A stretch of 64,000 nucleotides of DNA from an uncultured Anaerolineales bacterium (GTDB lineage Bacteria > Chloroflexota > Anaerolineae > Aggregatilineales > Aggregatilineaceae): the NCBI GenBank assembly GCA_937135955.1, contig CAKZOB010000053.1, positions 41,531 to 105,530 on the forward strand, given 5' to 3'. The notes under the pieces were generated by a model. That model searched no databases. It had not been told where the DNA came from and saw only the letters and a program-made list of their open reading frames with translations. The translations under genes and the position numbers were made by a program. Shown here in pieces: positions 35,545 through 43,184 of the stretch (the stretch's first letter is position 1; every line of letters begins with the position of its first letter).

Positions 35545-37455
35545 ATGACTGTGCGCGTGCGTCCACTATTCTGGTTGTTGGGTCTGTTGGCCCTGGTTGC
35601 TGTCGCCCTCCCCGCCCGCGTCTGGGCGCAACCAGGAGAACGCTACGAGAATCCGGCGCTCGGCGTCTCGTTCACCATGCCCTCCGGCTGGCAGGTCAAT
35701 GCCTGGGAGAAAGGTCTGCTGGCCGGTGCGCCCGCCGACCTGGCTCTGGTAGAGGCGGGTACCATGCCGCAGGGCCTGGTGGTGCGCATGATCTTCGGCT
35801 CCTTTAGCGAGCTGGGCATCACCGATGCGTCCGAACTGCCGCAGTTGCTGACCCGGCTGATCGCCGAAAGCCCCTCCGCTCCCGAACCGCGCCGTGTCGA
35901 GTGGGGCAATGCCAGCGGTTATGAGGAACTGGTGACCCTGCCGCAGGAACAGTTGACTACGCGGGTGGCCCTGCTGGCGATCGCCGGCGGGCGTGTGGCC
36001 ATTGTGCGCGGCATCGCCCCTGCCGCGGCGTGGGATACAGGGGCGGGCGCGCAATTCGACGCTCTGGCGGCATCGCTGTTCTTCACCCTGCCCGCCCGCG
36101 AAGCTGACCTGATGACCCGCCTGACCACCAACGACGGGGGCGTGCTGTGGCACTACGTCGCGCCACAGCCGGAAAACGGGCGCGTGGTACGCGCGGGCGG
36201 CATCGTCTACGACATGTTCAACGTGATGTACATGACCGCCGGGCCGGGCGGCATATTGTCGCTGGAGATGAACAGCGGACGGCAGATCAGCTATATGGGG
36301 CCGTGGATCGGCGGGGACTACGTGGACGTGGCCATCGGGCCGGACACGAAGCTCTACCTGGCGAACGTCTCCGAAGAGCGGCAGGCAGCAGTGACGGTGG
36401 TGGATCGCGCGGGCAATTTCGCGCGGGCCTGGGGCGCGCGCGGCGACGGTGACGGTGAGTTCGCGCCGGGAATGCCGCAGACCATCGCCGTGACGCGCAA
36501 CGGCGACGTGTGGACGGTCTCCGAAGGGCACAGCGCGGGCGTGCGCAACCGCCTGTACAAGTTCGACGCTTTCGGCAACCTGCTGCTGACCGCCGACCTG
36601 TCTGCCATTAACTCCGATCTCAGCGGGGTGCGCCTGGCCGTTAACGACAGGACCGATGCGCTCTACCTGGTGGGGGCAACCGGCAACCTGAACGTGGTGG
36701 ACTCACAGGGCGAGCCGCTCGTGGTCAACCTGGCGCAGGAGATTCTGCAAGGGCTGACGCCGCTCGACATCGCCATCGCCCCCGACGACAACCTGATCCT
36801 GGCGTTGCCCGCGCCGGGTCTGGATGGCTTCGGCTTTCTGGAAATGAGCGTGGCGGGCAGATTGCTCGATGCCTTCGGCTTCCCCTACGACATAACGCGC
36901 GGCGGGCCGTTCCTGCCGGGCGAGTATTTCCGCCCTGCTGGTCTGGTGGTCGGGCCGGACGGCACGATCTACTGGACGGAGACTCATCCGGAGACCGGCT
37001 ACACGCAGGTGCAACGCTTCACCTTCACTGGCGACGGCCTGCTGCCGCTGGGCGCGGAAGTCGCCGCGGGCAGCGGGGGTGAGTCGCCCCTGGGCGCTGA
37101 TCCAGCACAGGGCGGCGGTTCGATCGCCTATGGGCAGGCGGTGCGCGGCGCGCTGAACAACCGCTATCCCTTGCACCGCTGGACATTCGAGGGCAGCGCG
37201 GGCGAGCACGTGCTGATCACCATGAAGGATGTCAGCGGGGCGGGTCTGCTCGACCCCCAATTGAGGCTGCTGAATGCTGAGGGGCGTCCCATCGCCGCCA
37301 ACGACGATGTGGGGGCAGTGCGTCCGGAGGGGTTGGCCGAGCGTGACGCGGTGATTGACTTCTTCCTGCCTGCGACCGGTAGCTACACTATCGAAGCGGG
37401 GCGTTTCGGCGGGCGCGGTGACTACCTGCTGACCCTGGAGCGGCTGGCGCAATAA
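35545..37455 (+). CDS. Secreted protein with beta-propeller and C-terminal PPC-like domain
   Basis: The 636-residue product has a signal peptide (PLFWLLGLLALVAVALPA, cleavage near VWAQ). A PsbP-like N-domain (YENPALGVSFTMPSGWQV) comes next, followed by an NHL/six-bladed propeller region (GGDYVDVAIGPDTKLYLANV, PLDIAIAPDDNLILALP, AGLVVGPDGTIYWTE). The C-terminal module begins GGGSIAYGQAVRGAL and ends GSYTIEAGRFGGRGDYLLTLE. That last module matches the N-terminal domain of the 5075 and 6589 genes. GGAGGACTGGTTG precedes ATG 35545. An extracellular binding role is inferred. Confidence 0.75.
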   Translation: MTVRVRPLFWLLGLLALVAVALPARVWAQPGERYENPALGVSFTMPSGWQVNAWEKGLLAGAPADLALVEAGTMPQGLVVRMIFGSFSELGITDASELPQLLTRLIAESPSAPEPRRVEWGNASGYEELVTLPQEQLTTRVALLAIAGGRVAIVRGIAPAAAWDTGAGAQFDALAASLFFTLPAREADLMTRLTTNDGGVLWHYVAPQPENGRVVRAGGIVYDMFNVMYMTAGPGGILSLEMNSGRQISYMGPWIGGDYVDVAIGPDTKLYLANVSEERQAAVTVVDRAGNFARAWGARGDGDGEFAPGMPQTIAVTRNGDVWTVSEGHSAGVRNRLYKFDAFGNLLLTADLSAINSDLSGVRLAVNDRTDALYLVGATGNLNVVDSQGEPLVVNLAQEILQGLTPLDIAIAPDDNLILALPAPGLDGFGFLEMSVAGRLLDAFGFPYDITRGGPFLPGEYFRPAGLVVGPDGTIYWTETHPETGYTQVQRFTFTGDGLLPLGAEVAAGSGGESPLGADPAQGGGSIAYGQAVRGALNNRYPLHRWTFEGSAGEHVLITMKDVSGAGLLDPQLRLLNAEGRPIAANDDVGAVRPEGLAERDAVIDFFLPATGSYTIEAGRFGGRGDYLLTLERLAQ

Positions 37456-37456
37456 G

Positions 37457-37576
37457 CCTTCAGCAGTCGGCTGTCAGCCTTCAGCAAGGCGCTATGCGGT
37501 CGCTGTGCCCTGGCTACCCCACTCAGGAGGATTGCATCAAACCGCTTGCCGTTTTACCTCACCCCCAGCCTCGCGC
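37457..37576. repeat. R2 patch followed by a truncated R1 copy
   Basis: CTTCAGCAGTCGGCTGTCAGCC (R2 type) is followed at 37529 by AGGATTGCATCAAACCGCTTG and CCTCACCCCCAGCCTCGC, identical to the start of the 32.8-kb R1 copy but ending abruptly before the kinase gene. Confidence 0.75.
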
Positions 37577-37679
37577 CAGCGCCGCGCAGGATCGGGTACA
37601 ATAGCGAATAGGGACAGGATGGGCGCGGAGACTCCAGACGGAGAACCTGCGCCCTGGCACCGTACACAGGGCGGATGGT

Positions 37680-39224
37680 ATGCAAGACCTCTCCGGAACC
37701 ATGCTCGGCCCTTATGAACTGCGCGACATCCTCGGCAAGGGCGGGATGGCGACCGTTTACCGCGCCTTTCAGCCGGGCATGGAGCGCGAAGTGGCGATCA
37801 AAGTCATGTCGCCCGACCTGGCCGAACAGCCAGAATTCATCGCCCGCTTCGAGCGCGAGGCGCGCATTATTGCGCAGCTTCAGCATCCGCACATCCTGCC
37901 CGTCTACGACTTCGGGCGGTCGGGGCCATATATCTATCTGGTCTCCCGGCTGATCGAGCGGGGCACGCTGGGCCACGAGTTGCACGGCAAGCCCCTGCCG
38001 CCCGCCCGTGTGGTGAAGATCACTCGGCAGATCGCCGACGCGCTCGACTATGCGCACAGGCGCGGCATCGTGCACCGCGACCTGAAACCCACCAACGTCC
38101 TGCTGGACAACGACGATCATGTCTTCCTGACCGACTTCGGCATCGCCAAGTTGATCGCGGGCAGTACCGTCAGCGGGCTGACTGCGCCCAACGCCGTGAT
38201 GGGCACGCCGACCTACATGGCCCCCGAACAGTGGCGCTCCGAGCCGGTAGACGCCCGCACCGATGTCTACGCGCTGGGGGTCATGGTCTATCAGATGCTG
38301 CTGGGGCAGGTGCCTTTCTCCGCCGAGACCCCGCACGGGCTGATGTATCAGCACCTGGACAAAGAGCCAACGCCCGCCCGGCAGATCAACCCGGCCTTGC
38401 CCCCCGCCATCGAGCCGGTGTTGCGCCGCGCCCTGGCCAAACAGCGAGCGGCCCGCTATGCCTCGGCGGGAGAATTCGCCCGCGACCTCGACCGCGCGTT
38501 GGGCTTCCCTGAACGCTTGCCGGAACAAACGCTGCTGGAGGGGGCCGACGATCTGACCATAGATGCGGGCCTGGACGAGGATTACGCCGCCGCAGACCTG
38601 CTGATACCGGACGAGGTGCCGGTCGAATTCACCAACCGCACCGCTCCTTCGCCTTTTCCCTCTCCGCCGCCGGCGCTCACGGTGCCGGTCAACCCGCCCG
38701 CTCCCTATAAGGTCGCTCCTTCGGGCGTGGCGACGCCGGAGTTGCCTCCCCGGCCTTCCACGCCTGCCGTGACTGGCTATGCGCCCCCCTATTACCCGCC
38801 AGTGGAACGCCCTCACCGTCCGGCCAGCGCGGGTCGGATGCTGGTGGTCGCCGCGATTGTCGTTGGGGTGCTGTTTGTGCTGGCTGGGGTGGTAGTGATC
38901 AGCGCCCTGCTGCTCAACACGGGCGATGGAACTGCTGGCCCGCGACCGGTGGTGACGATCACCGCGCCTGCCGACGGCGCGATCGTCCAACTGGGGATGC
39001 TGGTCGCCATTCAATTCACCGCCACCAGCGAAGGGGGCATCTCGCGCATCGAGTTGCAGCGCTTCGGGCAGGTGTTGAACACCATCGAAGGCAGCGGGGA
39101 AAAGACGTTCCAGGGCTGGTTCACCTACGCCGCCAATAACACGGGTACCCACGAACTCGCGGTGATCGCTTACAGCAGCGCGCGTGCCAGCGAACCGGCC
39201 ACCATCACCATCCTCGTGCGATGA
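37680..39224 (+). CDS. PknB-type serine/threonine protein kinase with external C-terminal domain
   Basis: The 514-residue protein has a kinase domain at residues 10-280: GKGGMATVYRA, AIKVM, VHRDLKPTNVLLD, TDFGIAK and GTPTYMAPEQW. A Pro-rich linker follows, then one membrane segment (MLVVAAIVVGVLFVLAGVVVISALLL, near residue 400) and a C-terminal Ig-like module (PVVTITAPADGAIVQLG...). It would sense outside and phosphorylate inside targets. No phosphatase gene is adjacent. A TACAAT -10-like hexamer is at 37597. Confidence 0.92.
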   Translation: MQDLSGTMLGPYELRDILGKGGMATVYRAFQPGMEREVAIKVMSPDLAEQPEFIARFEREARIIAQLQHPHILPVYDFGRSGPYIYLVSRLIERGTLGHELHGKPLPPARVVKITRQIADALDYAHRRGIVHRDLKPTNVLLDNDDHVFLTDFGIAKLIAGSTVSGLTAPNAVMGTPTYMAPEQWRSEPVDARTDVYALGVMVYQMLLGQVPFSAETPHGLMYQHLDKEPTPARQINPALPPAIEPVLRRALAKQRAARYASAGEFARDLDRALGFPERLPEQTLLEGADDLTIDAGLDEDYAAADLLIPDEVPVEFTNRTAPSPFPSPPPALTVPVNPPAPYKVAPSGVATPELPPRPSTPAVTGYAPPYYPPVERPHRPASAGRMLVVAAIVVGVLFVLAGVVVISALLLNTGDGTAGPRPVVTITAPADGAIVQLGMLVAIQFTATSEGGISRIELQRFGQVLNTIEGSGEKTFQGWFTYAANNTGTHELAVIAYSSARASEPATITILVR

Positions 39225-39237
39225 GCTTTGCTCTGCC

Positions 39238-39480
39238 AGCGTGGGCAAAGTTTGACAGCGACTTTGCTGCGCCCGATGGCCCTCAACCCCCGGCCTCTTC
39301 GCCCGCAGCGCGGGCGAAGGGGGGCACTCACACGCCAGACAGTAAGTCCCCTCGCCCCGCGACGCAGTCGCGAGGGAGAGGGGATGGAGGGGTGAGGGGA
39401 GACTTGTGGGTAATGCATAGCCGCGTCGGAGAGGGGGCGAGCCGAGCATAGCGAGGCTGGGGGTGAGGTAAACCATAGCG
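39238..39480. repeat. Family R1 repeat, long copy
   Basis: GGCAAAGTTTGACAGCGACTT, TCGCCCGCAGCGCGGGCGAAGG, CCCCTCGCCCCGCGACGCAGTC, GGGGAGACTTGTGGGTAATGC and GCGAGGCTGGGGGTGAGGTAAA appear in the same order as at 15.8 kb. It fills the kinase-glycosyltransferase gap together with the promoter at 39624. Confidence 0.85.
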
Positions 39481-39623
39481 CAGCAGACGGCCTGTTACGG
39501 TTTGTGCGCACCTCTCAAATGGGGTGCATTTCAGTTGAGTTCACAAGACCCGCCAAGCTCGAACGGGCCTGATACATTATCAGCCGACCGTGAACTTTCG
39601 CGTACCCCCAGGCCTTCGCGCCG

Positions 39624-39652
39624 TTGGCACTGTCCCCCGCCTAGGGTACAAT
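39624..39652 (+). promoter_or_regulatory. Promoter of the GT39-like gene
   Basis: TTGGCA (39624-39629) and TACAAT (39647-39652) are 17 nt apart. The ATG at 39676 lies about 17 nt after the expected transcript start. Confidence 0.7.
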
Positions 39653-39675
39653 CGCCCGGCGAGGAGACCCGCTCC

Positions 39676-41547
39676 ATGAAGTACACCTCCTTTGCCGTGC
39701 GCGCCCGTCAGGGCGTGTGTCTCGTCTGGCTGACGGCCATCCTGCTGCTCGGCTGGGCGTTGCGCACGCACGATCTGGAGGTGCGCAGCCTGTGGGAAGA
39801 CGAGGGCTGGACGATGCTCCTCAGCGCTGGCCCAGGGCTGGACGACGTGTTGCGCACCCTGGCCGACGATCAGCATCCCCCCCTCTATTTTATGCTGCTC
39901 CGGCTATGGCGGACGGCGGCGGGCGAGAGCGAGTTCGCCGGTCGTTACCTGGGCGTGCTGGCAGGGGTGATCGCTGTGGCGGGCACCTATCAACTGGGGC
40001 GCGCGTTGTTCTCTCCTCTGGCGGGAATCCTGGCTGCTCTGTTGCTCGCCCTGGCCGATCTGCCTATTGACCTAGCGCAGGAAGTGCGTCACTACAGCCT
40101 GCTGCTGACCTTCGTCGTGCTCTCCAGCGCCGCCTATGCGCGCTGGTGGCGGCGTCCAACACGCCTCAACCGCGCTGCTTATGTGCTGGCGTCGCTGGGA
40201 ATGCTCTACACGCACTATCTGGGCCTGTACGTGCTGGGCGTGCAGGGGCTGCATCTGCTGCTCGCCCGCCGACCGTGGCGCAGGTTGGCCGAGGGGGTGC
40301 TGTTGCTGGGCGCAGTGGGGCTGGGCTTCCTGCCCTGGCTACCGATCATGATCGAGCAAAACCGCGTGCGGTGGGACAACCCCCTCTATTATCAGAATTC
40401 GCTGCCCAACAGCCCGGAGACTTTCCGCCTGGTGCGCGATACGCTGCTCGGCCACCATTACGCCCTGCTGGGGAGCCTGATCCTGCTGGGGCTGGTCTGG
40501 CTGAGCTGGCCGCGCGGCGAGGCTGCGCTCCGCCCGACGTTGCGTCTGCGCCCACTGTGGCCCGTGCTCTATCCCGCCCTGCAGATCGTGGTGATCGCCA
40601 GCCTGATCGTGGCGATCAACGAGCGGCGGCAGTTTCTCACCCTCCGCAATTTCCTGATTCTCACGCCTGCGCTGGCCGTGCTCGCCGGGCACGGTCTGGC
40701 CAATCTGCCCCGCCTGGCGCGCGCCTTCACGATCGCCCTGCTGATGATCGTCGCGCTGAGCACGGTAGACGCTCGCCGCCACTACCCGGACTGGCGCGCC
40801 ATCGTCGGCAACGTCAGCGCGCACTATGTGGCGGACGAGCCGGTGCTGATGGACGTATGGGTGGGCGATTTTCCGGCGCGTTACTATCTCGACCGCCAAC
40901 TGGGGCCGCAAACGCCGCGCGTTTCGTTGCGCGAATGGCGCGCTGAGTACCGCGAACTCTTTCTCCCAACCCTGCTCGGCTATCTCCAGCATCAGGACTC
41001 CTTCTGGTTGATCTGCTGGGGCGATGCGCCGCTGAACGAATACGGCGGATTGATCACTCAGGCAGGCCTGGAGCGCACGGCAACCCTGACCGTGGATCAC
41101 CTGGGCACGCCTATCTACAGCCTGCGTTTCGACCGCCGCCCCGTCAGCACCCTGGCGACCTTTGGCGATCTGTTCGCTCTGCATCGCTTCCACGCGCCTA
41201 CCTCTGCCACGGCTGCTGACACGATCTCTGTGGCGCTGTGGTGGACAGCAGAGCGCACACCGCCGCTCGACTACAGCGTATCAGTATTTCTGCTGGACAG
41301 TGCCGGAACGCTGGTCGCTCAGCACGACGGCCCGCCGCTCGACGGGTATGCGCCGACCTCAGGCTGGGCACCGCAGGCGCTTTACTTTGACCTGCATCGT
41401 TTGCGCCTGTCCTCCACTATGTCAGTCGGAGATTACACACTGGGCGTCAGAGTCTACTGGTGGGGAGATGGGCAACCGCTGCCCGTTGATAGCGGTGCCG
41501 AGTCAGCCGCGACATACCTGAGGCTGGGCACCGTGAGCGTTCGCTGA
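39676..41547 (+). CDS. Polytopic glycosyltransferase (GT39/ArnT-like)
   Basis: The 623-residue membrane protein has about ten to twelve hydrophobic segments in its first 400 residues. SLWEDEGWTMLLSAG in the first outer loop matches the acidic catalytic pair of the GT-C family, and AQEVRHYSLLLTFVV follows. The C-terminal third is soluble and lies outside, with a beta-rich ending (DTISVALWWTAERTPPLDYSVSVFL). It probably transfers sugars from polyprenyl-phosphate donors to a cell-surface acceptor. GAGGAGACCCGCTCC precedes the ATG. The longer frame from 39502 lacks similarity. Confidence 0.82.
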   Translation: MKYTSFAVRARQGVCLVWLTAILLLGWALRTHDLEVRSLWEDEGWTMLLSAGPGLDDVLRTLADDQHPPLYFMLLRLWRTAAGESEFAGRYLGVLAGVIAVAGTYQLGRALFSPLAGILAALLLALADLPIDLAQEVRHYSLLLTFVVLSSAAYARWWRRPTRLNRAAYVLASLGMLYTHYLGLYVLGVQGLHLLLARRPWRRLAEGVLLLGAVGLGFLPWLPIMIEQNRVRWDNPLYYQNSLPNSPETFRLVRDTLLGHHYALLGSLILLGLVWLSWPRGEAALRPTLRLRPLWPVLYPALQIVVIASLIVAINERRQFLTLRNFLILTPALAVLAGHGLANLPRLARAFTIALLMIVALSTVDARRHYPDWRAIVGNVSAHYVADEPVLMDVWVGDFPARYYLDRQLGPQTPRVSLREWRAEYRELFLPTLLGYLQHQDSFWLICWGDAPLNEYGGLITQAGLERTATLTVDHLGTPIYSLRFDRRPVSTLATFGDLFALHRFHAPTSATAADTISVALWWTAERTPPLDYSVSVFLLDSAGTLVAQHDGPPLDGYAPTSGWAPQALYFDLHRLRLSSTMSVGDYTLGVRVYWWGDGQPLPVDSGAESAATYLRLGTVSVR

Positions 41548-41584
41548 GACGCGCTGTAGTGAGCACCCGTAGTACGCTGTTCGC

Positions 41585-41710
41585 AGAAAATAAAAAAAGG
41601 ACCGGCGAAGCGGTCCTTGCATTTGAGTTGGACGGGGTGGGGAAGAGATGCTCTTGGGTAAGCGGGATTTGGGCCGGGAGCATTTCCAACTCAAATGCAC
41701 TCTTATCATA
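41585..41710 (-). ncRNA. Candidate small structured RNA with strong terminator
   Basis: On the minus strand the perfect 14-bp arms TGCATTTGAGTTGG (41618-41631) and CCAACTCAAATGCA (41686-41699) enclose an inner ATGCTC/GAGCAT stem and C-rich loops. Right after them comes a terminator, AAGGACCG/CGGTCCTT (41597-41618) with seven T, then ATTTTC. A TATGAT -10 (41705-41710) would start transcription exactly at the closing stem, although its -35 is poor. Length is about 110 nt. It could also be a processed 3' end of the response-regulator transcript from 42184. It is not recognised as a known family. Confidence 0.55.
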
Positions 41711-41824
41711 AGCTACGAACGTTACACTCGCCATTAAAAAGAAGACGATTTTTAGAATTATTGGCTATTTTGACAAAACGCTAACATTTGTCGAACAACT
41801 TGCAACAAGCACCCCGCTGCAGCG

Positions 41825-42184
41825 TCAGAGCATGGACTCGACGGTATCCAGGAGCAGGCGAGCAGAGAAGGGTTTGATGATGTATTCGTCCGCGCCCGCG
41901 GCTAGCCCGGCTTCGATGTCGCTCTGTTGCCCGCGGGCCGAGATCAACACGATCGGCGGCGCTTCGTGATCGTAGGCCGCCTTGACCTGCCGACAGATTT
42001 CCAGGCCATCCATGCCCGGCAACATGATATCGAGCAACAATAGGTCCGGTTTGTGCTCCAGCGCATAGTCGAGGGCCTGACGGCCATCCTGGAAAGGGAC
42101 GACCTTGTACCCGGCAGCTTCCAGGCGGCGCTGAATCAGGAAGAGGATATGGGTTTCGTCTTCGGCGACCAGAATGGTATTCAT
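41825..42184 (-). CDS. Single-domain response regulator
   Basis: The 119-residue receiver has EDE at residues 8-10, phospho-acceptor Asp in LLLLDIMLPGMDGLEI, Ser in VLISARG and Lys in YIIKPF. It has no output domain. The upstream OmpR-type regulator ends 165 nt away on the same strand. Transcription probably ends at the terminator at 41597. Confidence 0.88.
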   Translation of the reverse strand: MNTILVAEDETHILFLIQRRLEAAGYKVVPFQDGRQALDYALEHKPDLLLLDIMLPGMDGLEICRQVKAAYDHEAPPIVLISARGQQSDIEAGLAAGADEYIIKPFSARLLLDTVESML

Positions 42185-42348
42185 CTGTTGCTCCGCTGCT
42201 CCCCTTGCGCCATAGCCAGGCGCAAAGAGGGGGGCTTTTCTTGCTGCTGACTCTAGCGGCTGACCCCAGCGCGCAGCGTGTACACTCTCATTGTAGCATG
42301 GCTTGCGTCATCTGGATAAGGTGCAGAAGACGCCATTCCCTGTGTCGT

Positions 42349-43077
42349 CTATGCGCTGCGCCGTACGAACTGATACCCCGTCCCCCGTACTGTGAGCAGG
42401 TATTGCGGATTGGCCGGGTCCGGTTCCAGCTTCTGGCGCAGGCGATGCATATGCACTCGCAGCGTTTCCTCGTACACATCCTGTAGCGGCCACACCCGGC
42501 TGAGCAGCACGCGCGTGGGCACCACCTGGTTGGCGTTGCGCAAGAGCACGAATAGCAGATTGGCCTCGGTGGGCGTGAGAGGGTATTCGTGCTGACCGGC
42601 AAAGAGCATTCGCTGACCGAAATCAATGGCCAGCCAGTCATCTATGCGCACGATGCGGCTCTCGGCGTAATCGAAGCTGGGGATGCGGCTCAGCACACGG
42701 TAGACACGGGCGGCCAGTTCGCGCGGGTCGAAGGGCTTGCGCACGTAGTCTTCGGCGTACTGCACCAGACCGCGCACCACAGTATCGGCTTCTTTGCGTC
42801 CGGAGATGAAAATGATCGGCACATCTCCCATCGCCTTCAGCCGATCGCTGAGGGAAAAACCGTCCGTATCTGGCAATCCCAGATCGATCAAGACCAGGTG
42901 AGGCAGACCGTGGCGCTGCACGTGCCGCAAGAGCGCCTCCGCGCTGGAGAAAGTAGAGACCTGGTATCCCTGTAGCTCTAGCTCCTCGCGCACGATCTCC
43001 ACCAGCCGGGTGTCATCATCTACGATTGCCACATGCCATTGCTGATAGATACCTCCCACATCACCTCCGATACACAT
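42349..43077 (-). CDS. OmpR/PhoB-family response regulator
   Basis: The 242-residue protein has a receiver domain (IVDDD, phospho-Asp in LIDLGLPDTDGFSL, FISGRKEADT, VRKPFDPREL) and a C-terminal winged helix (LTPTEANLLFVLLRNANQVV, ETLRVHMHRLRQKLEPDP, LLTVRGTGYQFV). The start is uncertain: the ATG at 43077 gives a 15-residue leader that families usually lack, and a GTG at 43032 after GGGAGGTATC is an alternative. It is divergent from the PBP gene. Its kinase is not adjacent. Confidence 0.88.
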   Translation of the reverse strand: MCIGGDVGGIYQQWHVAIVDDDTRLVEIVREELELQGYQVSTFSSAEALLRHVQRHGLPHLVLIDLGLPDTDGFSLSDRLKAMGDVPIIFISGRKEADTVVRGLVQYAEDYVRKPFDPRELAARVYRVLSRIPSFDYAESRIVRIDDWLAIDFGQRMLFAGQHEYPLTPTEANLLFVLLRNANQVVPTRVLLSRVWPLQDVYEETLRVHMHRLRQKLEPDPANPQYLLTVRGTGYQFVRRSA

Positions 43078-43133
43078 GGGCTTTCCCGCCGCTGGCAGGC
43101 CGATCTAAGGCATGTTAAGATAGCAGATGCCAG

Positions 43134-43160
43134 TTGTCTGACGAATTTTTAGTGTATCAT
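43134..43160 (+). promoter_or_regulatory. Possible promoter and TTGTCTGACGA motif before the PBP gene
   Basis: TTGTCT (43134-43139) and TATCAT (43155-43160) are 15 nt apart, as in the iol promoter. The -35 is part of TTGTCTGACGA, a one-mismatch copy of the palindrome at 17454 and 33493. Confidence 0.4.
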
Positions 43161-43184
43161 ACCGCCGCTTGATCGCAAACGGAG

